Shown in pieces: positions 5,900 through 14,529 of a stretch of DNA of 17,243 nucleotides. The number at the start of each line of letters is the position of its first letter. Within the stretch, counting starts at the first letter, position 1. The notes below the pieces were generated by a model. That model did no database searches. It saw only the letters and a list, made by a program, of their open reading frames with translations, and was not told the origin of the DNA. Source of the stretch: Treponema sp. (GTDB lineage: Bacteria > Spirochaetota > Spirochaetia > Treponematales > Treponemataceae); assembly GCA_016297415.1 (NCBI GenBank), contig JAEDGQ010000038.1, positions 1 through 17,243 of the forward strand, read 5' to 3'. The position numbers and the translations under genes were made by a program.

Positions 5900-7780
5900 A
5901 TGTCACGCTCAAAAATCGTTGTTTTAGACTTTGGTTCACAGTACGCTCATCTTATTGCAAAGCGTTTCCGTGCACTGGGTTACTATTCAGAAATCGCACT
6001 TCCTTCAACAGATCTTTCTGTTTTTGAAAATGCAAAAGGAATTGTTTTTTCTGGAGGTCCAGCCTCTGTTTATGAAGATAAAGTTCCTGAATTCAATAAA
6101 GAAATTCTGAATCTTGATCTTCCGATTCTTGGTCTGTGCTATGGCCATCAGCTTATGTCTTATTCTTACGGCGGAACAGTGGGCAAGGCTGAAGTTGGAG
6201 AATTTGGTTTTGCTACACTTAATATGACTGACGCTGGAAAAGCTTCTCCTCTTTTTAAGGGAGTTTCTGCATCTACACAGGTATGGATGAGCCATCAGGA
6301 TGCTGTACTTTCTCTTGGTCAGGGTTTTGAAGTAATTGGTTCAACAAAAGACTGTCCTTACGCTGCCCTTCAGAATCTTTCAAAAAAACGATTCTCCCTT
6401 CAGTGCCACTGCGAAGTAAAAGATACTCCTGAAGGAAATAAAATCTTCCAGAACTTTGCTGACATATGCGGAATGGAAGTTAACTGGGACGAAGATACAG
6501 TTCTTAACCACATTCTCGAAACAATCAAAGCTGATGCAAAAGACAAAAATGTCCTTCTTTTCCTTTCAGGCGGCGTAGACTCAACAGTTGCATTTGCACT
6601 TTTGAATAAAGCCCTTGGTCAGGAAAGAGTTCTTGGACTTCATATTGATAACGGATTCATGCGTAAAAATGAATCAAAAAATGTAGAAATTGCCTATAAA
6701 GAAAAAGGCTTCAATAATTTTATCGTTGAAGATGCATCAGAAAGCTTCCTTAAAGCAATTGCTGGACTTACTGATCCACAGAAAAAACGTATGGCAGTAG
6801 GCGAAAACTTCATTACTGTTCGTGATGCTGTTGTTAAAGCCCAGAATCTGGACGAAACACAGTGGATGCTTGCTCAGGGAACACTTTATCCGGATATTAT
6901 TGAATCAGGTGGAACAAAAAACAGCCACACTATCAAAACTCATCATAACCGCGTTGACGGAATCCAGAAACTTATTGCACAGGGCCTCATTATTGAACCT
7001 CTTAAAGATCTTTACAAAGACGAAGTTCGTGCTATGGGCAAAAAACTGGGTCTTGCCGACGAACTTGTAATGCGTCATCCATTCCCAGGTCCTGGACTTT
7101 CTATCAATGTACTTTGCTCTGATGGAAAATTCACTGAAAAAGACGAAGAAGAACTTAAACTTGCTCAGAAAGAACTTAATGAAGTTGTAATCGATCAGTT
7201 CTGCGAAAACTGTACAAAAGACCTTAAACGATCTGTTCTTCCAGTACGCTCAGTTGGAGTTCAGGGTGATTTCAGAACTTACCGCTTCCCTGCTTGTCTT
7301 ACATTCAAAGAAGAAGGCAACGGATTCTACCACATTCCTGGAAAACGTGAAAAAGTAGAAGCTGCATCATCAAATATTACAAACGAAGCAACATATCTTA
7401 ACCGCACAGTCATTAAGCTGTACCAGAAACCATCTGTAAAAGACAGCCATATGAAACTTCAGGAAGGATACTGTGACCGCCGCCGTCTTGACCAGCTTCG
7501 TGAAGTTGACAACATCGTTCTTACAGAACTCCACAAAAGTGGTCTTTATAACTCGATTTTCCAGCATCTTACAATCGATCTGCCATACGCTTCAACAGCA
7601 GAAAATGCAAGTTTTGTACTGCGTCCTGTATGTTCAGAAGATGTAATGACAGCCCGTTTCGCCTGGTTCCAAAAAAAAGTATTTGAAAGCATAATCAAAC
7701 AGATTGCTGCACTTCCTTTTGTTGATGCCCTTTATTTTGATGCAACAAATAAACCACCTGCAACTTTTGGTTGGGAGTAA
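5900..7780 (+). CDS. guaA: GMP synthetase (glutamine-hydrolysing), long form
   Basis: Converts XMP to GMP using ATP and ammonia from glutamine. The N-terminal class I glutaminase has its nucleophile C80 in GLCYGHQ and completes the triad with H170 and E172 (LQCHCEV, where most homologues have QFHPEV). The ATP-pyrophosphatase domain carries the P-loop SGGVDST at 223-229, and HPFPGPGL (393-400) is the usual family block. At 626 residues it is about 100 longer than E. coli GuaA. The extra residues lie in the C-terminal dimerisation domain around LPVRSVGVQGDFRTY (447-461) and SFVLRPVCSEDVMTA (571-585), which read more like the eukaryotic enzyme. It ends KPPATFGWE. The next gene begins three bases after the stop, with its ribosome binding site inside the last guaA codons, so the two are almost surely cotranscribed. 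Confidence 0.96.
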   Translation: MSRSKIVVLDFGSQYAHLIAKRFRALGYYSEIALPSTDLSVFENAKGIVFSGGPASVYEDKVPEFNKEILNLDLPILGLCYGHQLMSYSYGGTVGKAEVGEFGFATLNMTDAGKASPLFKGVSASTQVWMSHQDAVLSLGQGFEVIGSTKDCPYAALQNLSKKRFSLQCHCEVKDTPEGNKIFQNFADICGMEVNWDEDTVLNHILETIKADAKDKNVLLFLSGGVDSTVAFALLNKALGQERVLGLHIDNGFMRKNESKNVEIAYKEKGFNNFIVEDASESFLKAIAGLTDPQKKRMAVGENFITVRDAVVKAQNLDETQWMLAQGTLYPDIIESGGTKNSHTIKTHHNRVDGIQKLIAQGLIIEPLKDLYKDEVRAMGKKLGLADELVMRHPFPGPGLSINVLCSDGKFTEKDEEELKLAQKELNEVVIDQFCENCTKDLKRSVLPVRSVGVQGDFRTYRFPACLTFKEEGNGFYHIPGKREKVEAASSNITNEATYLNRTVIKLYQKPSVKDSHMKLQEGYCDRRRLDQLREVDNIVLTELHKSGLYNSIFQHLTIDLPYASTAENASFVLRPVCSEDVMTARFAWFQKKVFESIIKQIAALPFVDALYFDATNKPPATFGWE

Positions 7781-7783
7781 AAT

Positions 7784-9178
7784 TTGAACGATACAAAAAA
7801 AACAGCGTTTCCCCTCAGGTTAATAAATCTGTTTTTTCTCGTTTTTATTGGACTGCTCTGTCTTTCTTTAGTTGTCTGTTCAGCACTTCTGGCATTTCAG
7901 TTTAAAAACTATGCATCCAGTTCAGACAAGTATGCAGAAATAAGCCGTGCAGCCCTTAATCTGCAGGAAGGCTCAGATTACCTGACGGAACAATGCCGTC
8001 TTTTTGTACTTTCCAACGAATTCTATCACCTGGAAAATTATTTTTACGAAGCTAACGAAAATAAAAGACGTGAAAAATCAATTGAACGGATCAAAAACGT
8101 TGACGGTAAAGAATCTTCCATCAAATACCTGGAGATGGCTTACCAGAAATCCCAGGAACTGAAACTGACGGAATATTATGCCATGAAACTTGTTGTTGAA
8201 GGCAATCACTTTGATAAAGATCCGTCTAAAAAAATTCCTGAAGAAATCTTAAATGTAGAGCTTAGTCCAAAAGATAAAGCCCTCAGCGACCAGTATAAAA
8301 TTTCACAGGCCTGGCTTCTTCTTTTCAGCCAGGAATACATTTCTCAGAAACATTCCATTTCTGCACTTAAATCACAGGCTATTTCAGAAATCTTTGAATA
8401 TCAGGAAGATACACACCAGCAGAGTTTTGCAAAACTTAAAAGTGTTTTCATTCACATGATTACAAGCATTTCTGCAATCTTTGTTTTCGAAGTTTTATTC
8501 TTTATCTGTGTGATTGTCCTTGTTATCCATCCTCTCTATCGCTTCATTAACAATATTAAAGAAGAAGAAAAACTTTCAAATACCAGAACAAAAGAATTCA
8601 ACATACTCGGCGAAACATACAACCAGATGTACGAAAAAAACGAAGCCAATGAAATACTTCTGCGGCATAAAGCAGAACATGATGAACTTACAGGCCTTAT
8701 AAACAGAGCTGCATACAACAAATTAAAAAAGGCTCTGGTTTATACAAATACTCCATGTGCCTTTATTGTTCTTGATATTGATTTCTTCAAACTCTTTAAT
8801 GATAACTTTGGTCATTCTACTGGTGACAAAGTCCTTATAAGAGTTGCAGATGTACTTACCGAAAATTTCCGTACAACAGACTATGTATGCCGAATTGGTG
8901 GAGATGAATTTACAATCATTCTTACTCAGTGCGATAAAGACGAATCAAAAACAAAAGCTCTTATCGAAAAGAAGCTTTCGGCTGTAAAAGAAGAACTTAA
9001 AAAGGGAACACCGGATTATCCTCCCATTTCTTTAAGCTGTGGTATTGCCCTGGGAACAGAAGGATACTCAGACTTCCTTTACGATAAAGCCGATGGAGCC
9101 CTTTACAGAGCTAAGAAAAACGGACGGGACGGCTGGCATTTCTGGGAAGAAAGTGACTCTGAAACACCAGAGTTTTAA
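7784..9178 (+). CDS. Membrane-bound GGDEF diguanylate cyclase, TTG start
   Basis: Makes cyclic di-GMP from two GTP at the inner face of the membrane. The 464-residue product has a first membrane helix at about 12-38, a helical extracytoplasmic sensor region of about 185 residues, and a second membrane helix at about 224-249. A linker helix (250-295) leads to the GGDEF domain (about 297-452). The active site is canonical (RIGGDEF, GGDEF at 372-376) with LDIDFF metal-site residues near 330. An inhibitory I-site RTTD (363-366) sits five residues before it, so product inhibition is expected. The sensor region resembles no ligand domain I can name. The start is TTG at 7784 with GGGAG six bases upstream, inside the end of guaA. 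The 3' end overlaps the convergent ttcA-like gene by four bases. Confidence 0.93.
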   Translation: MNDTKKTAFPLRLINLFFLVFIGLLCLSLVVCSALLAFQFKNYASSSDKYAEISRAALNLQEGSDYLTEQCRLFVLSNEFYHLENYFYEANENKRREKSIERIKNVDGKESSIKYLEMAYQKSQELKLTEYYAMKLVVEGNHFDKDPSKKIPEEILNVELSPKDKALSDQYKISQAWLLLFSQEYISQKHSISALKSQAISEIFEYQEDTHQQSFAKLKSVFIHMITSISAIFVFEVLFFICVIVLVIHPLYRFINNIKEEEKLSNTRTKEFNILGETYNQMYEKNEANEILLRHKAEHDELTGLINRAAYNKLKKALVYTNTPCAFIVLDIDFFKLFNDNFGHSTGDKVLIRVADVLTENFRTTDYVCRIGGDEFTIILTQCDKDESKTKALIEKKLSAVKEELKKGTPDYPPISLSCGIALGTEGYSDFLYDKADGALYRAKKNGRDGWHFWEESDSETPEF

Positions 9179-9879
9179 TCGCAAGCCCTTACTTCTTTAA
9201 CAAGTGCGTCAAAAAGTCTCTGTTTTACACCTTCATCATCATCTGTAAGAAGTGACAGCTTACTTCTTGTTGTTTTTCTGCTGGAGTTTTCCTGAAAACT
9301 ACAGGTACAGGTAAAGCCAAAATAATCCATCTCTTTTGCCCTGTCCACAATAACCTGCTGAGGAACATAACACAAAGGCCTGATAATTTTTACAGGATAT
9401 TTTTCATACTGAAGGACAGGCGGCATTCCACCAAGAGTACCTTTTTCCATGGCATTCATCAAAACAGTTTCAAGAATATCATCCATATGATGCCCAAGAG
9501 CAATCTTGTTACAACCGTTTGCCATTGCATATCGCAGAAGTTCTGTACGGCGCTGAGTTGAACACCAGTAACAGCCAAGTTTATGACCTTCTTTTGAGCG
9601 GCCTGCAACATCAATATTCACAGTTACAAGATCCACTCCCCACTTTTTATAATTGGAAAGTATATTGGGAGGCAGATCTTTTCCAAATTCTGTTTTTACA
9701 AAAACACAGACAAAGTCAAAGCCGGCATCTTTTCTTTTTTTTCTGTTAGCCAGATATTCGATTAATGCAGTACTGTCTTTTCCACCAGAAGCACCAACGA
9801 GAATTTTGTCGCCTTTTTCAATCATCTTAAAATCGTAACAGGCTTTATCCATAATACTGAAAAGTCTTGGCTGAGGCAT
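9175..9879 (-). CDS. ttcA: TtcA-like tRNA thiolation ATPase (PP-loop)
   Basis: Likely adenylates and thiolates cytidine 32 of tRNA. SGGKDS at 31-36 is the PP-loop that binds ATP, and ALGHHMDDILET (127-138) is the family's second conserved block. Cysteines C103 and C106 (CYWC), together with C191/C193, match the ligands of the 4Fe-4S cluster in TtcA. At 234 residues it is shorter than E. coli TtcA (311) and lacks its end extensions, so it belongs to the compact TtcA/TilS-related group and the exact target tRNA is inferred. The start ATG is preceded by AAGGA, which overlaps the stop codon of the pyrophosphatase gene nine bases upstream, pointing to cotranscription. It converges on the diguanylate cyclase gene with overlapping stop codons. 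Confidence 0.87.
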   Translation of the reverse strand: MPQPRLFSIMDKACYDFKMIEKGDKILVGASGGKDSTALIEYLANRKKRKDAGFDFVCVFVKTEFGKDLPPNILSNYKKWGVDLVTVNIDVAGRSKEGHKLGCYWCSTQRRTELLRYAMANGCNKIALGHHMDDILETVLMNAMEKGTLGGMPPVLQYEKYPVKIIRPLCYVPQQVIVDRAKEMDYFGFTCTCSFQENSSRKTTRSKLSLLTDDDEGVKQRLFDALVKEVRACD

Positions 9880-9888
9880 TTTTATTCC

Positions 9889-11553
9889 TTACACAGTTCC
9901 AATCATTTCCGACAGAATAGGAACAAGCTGTTTTTTACGGCTTACAATTCCCTTTAAGAAGTACACATTCTGATCAAAAACAGGAAAATTGTTCAAAAGC
10001 TGGGGAACTTTATCAAGATTGCACAATAAATATGAATTAAGGTTAGCAATATCTGTAATCATAAGGGCACTGAAAGCAGTCTGTCTTGAAGAACGTTCTA
10101 TTTCCAGCTGTTCCAGCAACTGGTCTTTTCTCTGCAGGAATGAATCCAGGTCATAAACTTCAATCTGGCTTAAAGTAAAGGAAATTCCACTTTCTTTATA
10201 TTCCTTTAAGTCCTGTACAATCAGGTCATGGGCATTGCTTTCTGCAGAACGGATTCCGGCTTTCATAAGTTCAGTTCCGTATTTTTCAACAGAAACACCT
10301 GCAATTTCTGCAAGTTTTACTGCAGCTGTCTTGTCGTAAACAGTAACAGTTGAAGACTGAAGAACAAGAGTATCGCTTAAAATCCCTGCTAAAAGAAGTC
10401 TGGCAAGGGAAGGCTCCGGCTTGATTTTAGCTTCATCAAACAGCCTTGTTATGATTGTGGCAGTAGAACCCACAGACATATTTATAAAAGTAACGGGATA
10501 TTTTGTAGTAAGAGTATCAATTCTGTGATGATCGATTATTTCGCTGATTCTGTAATTTTCAATTCCGTCTACAGCCTGTGCTGGTTCGTTATGATCTACA
10601 AGGCTGACAGAAATTTTTGGTTCTCTGTTCAAAAGTGATTCAGTAATGATTCCTGTTACAACATTGTCCTCATTTACAACAGGAAGAATATGATCATGGG
10701 ATTTTTTTAAAGCAGCGCGAACTTTCAAAACTGAATCATTTTCATGGACTGCTGCAACTTCCGAATCTGCAATACTGCTGACAGGAGTTGCATAAGTAGC
10801 CAGCATGGATGTTGAAGCTGTATCAAAAGAACTGATTAAAATACAAACTCCCCGTCTGCGTGCTTTTTCATTTAATTCAGGAGAAACGGTGCGTCCTCCG
10901 CTGATAATTATACAATAAGCTTTTTTTTCTACTGCATAATCAATTATATCGTCACGGTCACCTGCAATTACAATAAGTTTTTGTTCCGGTCTTTCGTCAA
11001 CAGTTTTCTTAAAAGAAGCTAAATCTGCGGCTGCTACAATAATTGTACATTCCGTAAAAGGTTCATTTGCAGAGATTCCACCATCACTTGCAAAAATAGC
11101 TCCAAGACTTTGCCTTATAAGATGATGATTTGTAAAAACTTTAATATGATGCTCTGGATTAAGAGAGTTAATGAGATTTTTTGCAAAGGCGGCGTAATTA
11201 AGCAAAGACTTATATCTTTTATTTTCATCTGTTACAGACAAAAAATGGTAATTGTATTTCTGCATTAAAAAAGAAGCAGCCTGAACAGATTGACTTTCAT
11301 CAATTGTAAGAAAATCTTCACTCATGTAGTAACATACTTTCGGAGTAAGATCTGCAATGTAAACAGGTGGAGTAACTCCTGCATTCTTAAAGACAAAATC
11401 AGTCTGAGGAGAAAGTTTACCGGCTCTTGCCGCAATATAAACTGGTTCCCCTTCTTTTCTAAAAAGATTTTTTAAATATGCAAGGCCGTAAGCACTTACA
11501 ACAGAGTCTGTATCAGGATTTTTATGTCCAAAAACGTAGTTAATTTTTTCCAT
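9889..11553 (-). CDS. ppaC: Family II manganese-dependent inorganic pyrophosphatase with CBS and DRTGG regulatory domains
   Basis: Hydrolyses pyrophosphate to phosphate, pulling biosynthetic reactions forward. The DHH phosphoesterase motifs are GHKNPDTDS (9-17), VDHN (319-322) and DHH (341-343). The C-terminal DHHA2 domain carries the substrate-binding SRKKQ (538-542). Family II enzymes are normally about 310 residues. This one has 554 because roughly residues 70-308 are an inserted regulatory unit: a CBS domain (about 72-130), a DRTGG-like domain (about 140-245) and a second CBS domain (about 250-308). In characterised CBS-PPases this unit binds adenine nucleotides, with AMP or ADP inhibiting and diadenosine polyphosphates activating; the same is expected here. 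The ATG at 11553 must be right because motif I starts at residue 9, yet it has no ribosome binding site and a hairpin terminator ends only twelve bases upstream. Confidence 0.93.
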   Translation of the reverse strand: MEKINYVFGHKNPDTDSVVSAYGLAYLKNLFRKEGEPVYIAARAGKLSPQTDFVFKNAGVTPPVYIADLTPKVCYYMSEDFLTIDESQSVQAASFLMQKYNYHFLSVTDENKRYKSLLNYAAFAKNLINSLNPEHHIKVFTNHHLIRQSLGAIFASDGGISANEPFTECTIIVAAADLASFKKTVDERPEQKLIVIAGDRDDIIDYAVEKKAYCIIISGGRTVSPELNEKARRRGVCILISSFDTASTSMLATYATPVSSIADSEVAAVHENDSVLKVRAALKKSHDHILPVVNEDNVVTGIITESLLNREPKISVSLVDHNEPAQAVDGIENYRISEIIDHHRIDTLTTKYPVTFINMSVGSTATIITRLFDEAKIKPEPSLARLLLAGILSDTLVLQSSTVTVYDKTAAVKLAEIAGVSVEKYGTELMKAGIRSAESNAHDLIVQDLKEYKESGISFTLSQIEVYDLDSFLQRKDQLLEQLEIERSSRQTAFSALMITDIANLNSYLLCNLDKVPQLLNNFPVFDQNVYFLKGIVSRKKQLVPILSEMIGTV

Positions 11554-11560
11554 ATATAAT

Positions 11561-11583
11561 AAAAAAGCCGGCTTTAACCGGCT
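11561..11583 (-). terminator. Rho-independent terminator of the UPF0371 gene
   Basis: On the minus strand AGCCGG (11583-11578), a six-base loop TTAAAG and CCGGCT (11571-11566) are followed directly by a T run. It starts 13 bases past the UPF0371 stop codon and ends twelve bases before the pyrophosphatase ATG, so it can separate or attenuate the two genes. Confidence 0.8.
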
Positions 11584-11596
11584 GTAATTCTATTTT

Positions 11597-13069
11597 TTAA
11601 GCTCTTCCGACTTTTTTAATAGGATCGCTGGTTAAGTCAACACCAAGTTTTTTGAAAATCTTGCGGTCAACTTCACTAAGCATAACAGTAGTGTGAACCT
11701 GGCAGCCTTTAAGTTCTGGAAGTGCATCAATTGCTTTTTTGCAGTTTTCATCGTTAAGAGAAAGCATTGCAAGGGCAACGAGAACTTCATCTGTGTGAAG
11801 ACGAGGGTTGTTTCCTTTAAGATAATTAACCTTCATATTCTGAATTGGTTCAATCATTTCTGCAGGAATCAGCTTAACCTTGTGATCAATACCGGCAATA
11901 TGTTTTGTAGCATTAAGAATAAGGGCTGCACAAGTTCCAAGCAGGTCAGATGTTTCAGATGTAATGATTGTGCCGTCTTTAAGTTCAATTGCAGCTGCAG
12001 GAAGTCCAGCCTTAGCTCCTCTTTCGCTGGCAGCAACAGTAACTTTACGGTTTTCAGGCTTAAGGGAAGACTGCTGCATCAAAAGACTCAGCTTGTTAAC
12101 TTCAGCTTCAGTAGCTTTGCCTTCAGCAAGATTACAGAGTGCTGTGTAATAACGGCGGATAATTTCCTGATTTGAAGCTTCACGACATGCATCATCATCA
12201 AAAATACAGTTTCCGGCCATATTAACGCCCATATCAGTTGGCGATTTATATGGATTTGATCCGAAAATTCCCTTAAAAATAGCATCAAGAACAGGATAAA
12301 TTTCAATGTCACGGTTATAGTTTACAGTTGTCTTACCGTAAGCTTCCAGATGCCATGGGTCAATCATGTTAACGTCGTTAAGGTCAGCAGTAGCAGCTTC
12401 GTAAGCGATGTTTACAGGATGTTTAAGAGGAATATTCCAGATTGGGAAAGTTTCAAATTTAGCGTAACCGGCTTTTACGCCACGCTTGTTTTCGTTGTAG
12501 AGCTGACTAAGACAAACAGCCATTTTTCCTGAACCAGGTCCTGGAGCTGTAACAACAACCAGAGGACGAGTAGTTTCTACATAATCGTTTTTACCGAATC
12601 CCTTATCAGAATCAATAAGGGCAACATTATTTGGATAACCTTCAATAATGTAGTGGAAATAAGATTTGATGTTCATTTTCTTAAGGCGTTTAGCAAAGGC
12701 TTTAGCACTTTCCTGTCCGGCAAAATGAGTAATTACTACAGAACCAACATAAAGGTCCCTCTTCATAAACTCATCACGAAGCCGAAGAACATCTTTGTCG
12801 TAAGTAATACCAAGGTCACCGCGAACCTTATTTTTTTCAATATCAACTGCACTGATTACAATTACGATTTCAGCCATGTCAGCCAGCTGCATAAGCATTT
12901 TTAACTTGCTGTCAGGCTCAAAACCAGGAAGGACCCGGCTGGCATGGTAGTCATCAAAAAGCTTGCCGCCGAATTCAAGATAAAGCTTGTTACCAAAATG
13001 TCCGATGCGTTCTTTAATATGCTCAGACTGAATCTTCAAATATTTTTCGTTGTCAAATCCGTTTCTCAT
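11597..13069 (-). CDS. UPF0371 / DUF1846 family protein
   Basis: This 490-residue protein matches the DUF1846 (UPF0371) family by its opening (GFDNEKYLKIQSEHIKERI), its LYLEFGGKLFDDYHASRVLPGFEPD stretch (about 29-53) and its overall length, which is near the family norm. VTAPGPGSGKMA (173-184) resembles a nucleotide-binding P-loop, and the family's structures are reported as multi-domain soluble proteins. I know of no established reaction and assign none. There is no signal peptide or membrane segment. TATACT lies eleven bases before the ATG with TAGAAA 17 bp further up, so the transcript would have almost no leader, and no ribosome binding site is present. A hairpin terminator follows the gene. 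Confidence 0.88.
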   Translation of the reverse strand: MRNGFDNEKYLKIQSEHIKERIGHFGNKLYLEFGGKLFDDYHASRVLPGFEPDSKLKMLMQLADMAEIVIVISAVDIEKNKVRGDLGITYDKDVLRLRDEFMKRDLYVGSVVITHFAGQESAKAFAKRLKKMNIKSYFHYIIEGYPNNVALIDSDKGFGKNDYVETTRPLVVVTAPGPGSGKMAVCLSQLYNENKRGVKAGYAKFETFPIWNIPLKHPVNIAYEAATADLNDVNMIDPWHLEAYGKTTVNYNRDIEIYPVLDAIFKGIFGSNPYKSPTDMGVNMAGNCIFDDDACREASNQEIIRRYYTALCNLAEGKATEAEVNKLSLLMQQSSLKPENRKVTVAASERGAKAGLPAAAIELKDGTIITSETSDLLGTCAALILNATKHIAGIDHKVKLIPAEMIEPIQNMKVNYLKGNNPRLHTDEVLVALAMLSLNDENCKKAIDALPELKGCQVHTTVMLSEVDRKIFKKLGVDLTSDPIKKVGRA

Positions 13070-13080
13070 AACGGATATGT

Positions 13081-13109
13081 AGTATACCTTAATTTTTCAT
13101 TTTTTTCTA
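13081..13109 (-). promoter_or_regulatory. Promoter of the UPF0371 gene
   Basis: TAGAAA (13109-13104), 17 bp, TATACT (13086-13081) on the minus strand. Transcription starting about seven bases further on would give a leader of only four or five bases before the ATG at 13069. Confidence 0.45.
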
Positions 13110-13194
13110 CTGAAATTCAATGTAAGAAAACTCCGCCTTGCATATTGATTGAAGCACTATTCTGGTATTATATACGAACCCATAGTAATTTCTT

Positions 13195-13247
13195 AAAAAA
13201 AATCCCCAGACTATTCACAAAACGAATAATCCGGGGATTTCATTTTT
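13195..13247. terminator. Strong hairpin terminator after argD
   Basis: AAATCCCC (13200-13207) pairs with GGGGATTT (13233-13240), and TATTC/GAATA extends the stem inward, leaving a short loop. On the minus strand it runs into eight T (13202-13195), the classic terminator form. On the plus strand CATTTTTTT follows the stem. It lies about 20 bases past the argD stop and so ends the arginine gene cluster. Confidence 0.85.
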
Positions 13248-13259
13248 TTCTTTACACTG

Positions 13260-14429
13260 TTAAAAATTTTCCAGTGTTTCTTTTAGAATCTTTAAGCCTT
13301 CATCAATTTCTTTGTATGAAATATTTAGGGGCGGAACCATTCTTAATGTGTTCTGTCCGGCTGTTGAGGTTAAGAGGCCGTTTGTCAAAAGATTCTTTTC
13401 AAGTTCAACTGCTGACTTTTCTTCTATTATATCAGCGCCAATCATAAGTCCTTTACCGCGGATTTCTTTTACATTCGGGTTGTTCCATGACTTAATTGTA
13501 TTTCTGATATAATCACCCTTTTCTTTTACGCTTTCCATAAATCCAGGCTTTGTAAGTTCATCAAGAACTACATTTGCTGCTGCACAGGCAAGAGGGTTTC
13601 CGGCAAATGTTGACTGATGGTCACCTGCTACAAAAACGCCTGCTGCTTTTCCCCGGAAGAGGATTCCGCCCATTGGAACGCCACCAGCTACTCCTTTTGC
13701 AAAGCTTACTGCTTCCGGTTCAAAACCAAGTTCGTCTGAGGCAAGAAGTGTCCCTGTGCGGCCAAAGCCTGTCTGAACTTCATCTGCCATTACGATTGCA
13801 CCTGCATCCCGGGCTGCTTTTGCTGCGGCTTTTGCCCATTCTGGATCAATAAGGTTTACACCACCTTCTCCCTGTACACATTCAATAATCAAAGCTGCTG
13901 TTGTATCGTCAAAAGCTGTCTTGATTGCTTCCCAGTCATTTGGTTTGATTGTCTTAAAGCCTTCAACATAAGGAGCAAAGTATTCAGGATGAAACTTTGC
14001 CTGACCTGTGGCTGTAAGGGTTGCCATTGTGCGGCCGTGGAACGAAGATTCCAGTGTGTAAATTACATGGCGTTTTGCTCCTCCGTTAAGGTGTCCGTAT
14101 TTGCGGGCAAGCTTAATGAGGGCTTCGTTTCCTTCACCACCGGAATTTCCAAAGTAAACACCTTCAAAACCTGTAGCTTTTAAAAGCTTTTCTGCGTATT
14201 CTACTCCAATATCGCTTGTAAAGTAATTGCACACATGAATCTGTTTTTTAGCCTGTTTTGCCACAGCCTTAACGAGAGGCTTGTAATTGTGACCAAGACA
14301 GTTAACTGCAATTCCAGCAAGAAAGTCGATATATTTTTTGCCATTTGTGTCCCAGCAGGTTGAGCCCTTGCCCTTAACCATAGTCACATCAAATGAACCG
14401 TAATTATTTACTACAATTTTTGAACCCAT
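13260..14429 (-). CDS. argD: Acetylornithine aminotransferase
   Basis: Transfers an amino group from glutamate to N-acetylglutamate semialdehyde, giving N-acetylornithine. The 389-residue product is a class III pyridoxal-phosphate aminotransferase: K245 in SFAKGV should bind the cofactor, D216 in MADEVQTGFGRTG its ring nitrogen, and STFAGNPL (273-280) is the family block after the lysine. NSGGEGNEAL (95-104) differs from the usual NSGAEANEAA at two alanine positions. Length fits ArgD. The ATG at 14429 has GGAG seven bases upstream. A 100-base gap separates it from argB; a single TGAAT half-site lies there at 14452-14448, which is too weak to call an operator. A related ornithine or succinyl-ornithine aminotransferase is possible on sequence alone, but the argB-argJ context favours ArgD. 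Confidence 0.93.
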   Translation of the reverse strand: MGSKIVVNNYGSFDVTMVKGKGSTCWDTNGKKYIDFLAGIAVNCLGHNYKPLVKAVAKQAKKQIHVCNYFTSDIGVEYAEKLLKATGFEGVYFGNSGGEGNEALIKLARKYGHLNGGAKRHVIYTLESSFHGRTMATLTATGQAKFHPEYFAPYVEGFKTIKPNDWEAIKTAFDDTTAALIIECVQGEGGVNLIDPEWAKAAAKAARDAGAIVMADEVQTGFGRTGTLLASDELGFEPEAVSFAKGVAGGVPMGGILFRGKAAGVFVAGDHQSTFAGNPLACAAANVVLDELTKPGFMESVKEKGDYIRNTIKSWNNPNVKEIRGKGLMIGADIIEEKSAVELEKNLLTNGLLTSTAGQNTLRMVPPLNISYKEIDEGLKILKETLENF

Positions 14430-14529
14430 AATTGTCTCCGTTTAATAATTCACAATAGCGCATGGATGCCTTTCATTTCTTTTGCAAAGCAAATTGCCCC
14501 ATACTAAAAAATTACATGAATATAATTTT

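Noticed and set aside
13122..13148. Eight-codon minus-strand open frame before the UPF0371 gene as a leader peptide
   Set aside because: No ribosome binding site, no regulatory codons and no attenuator hairpin next to it.
12944..13447. 167-codon plus-strand open frame across the UPF0371 gene start and argD end
   Set aside because: It runs antisense through two well-supported genes, has no ribosome binding site and its translation looks like no protein family.
13574..13852. 92-codon open frame antisense to argD, rich in Leu, Arg and Gln
   Set aside because: Composition is what reading the complement of an aminotransferase gene gives; argD is certain from its catalytic motifs.
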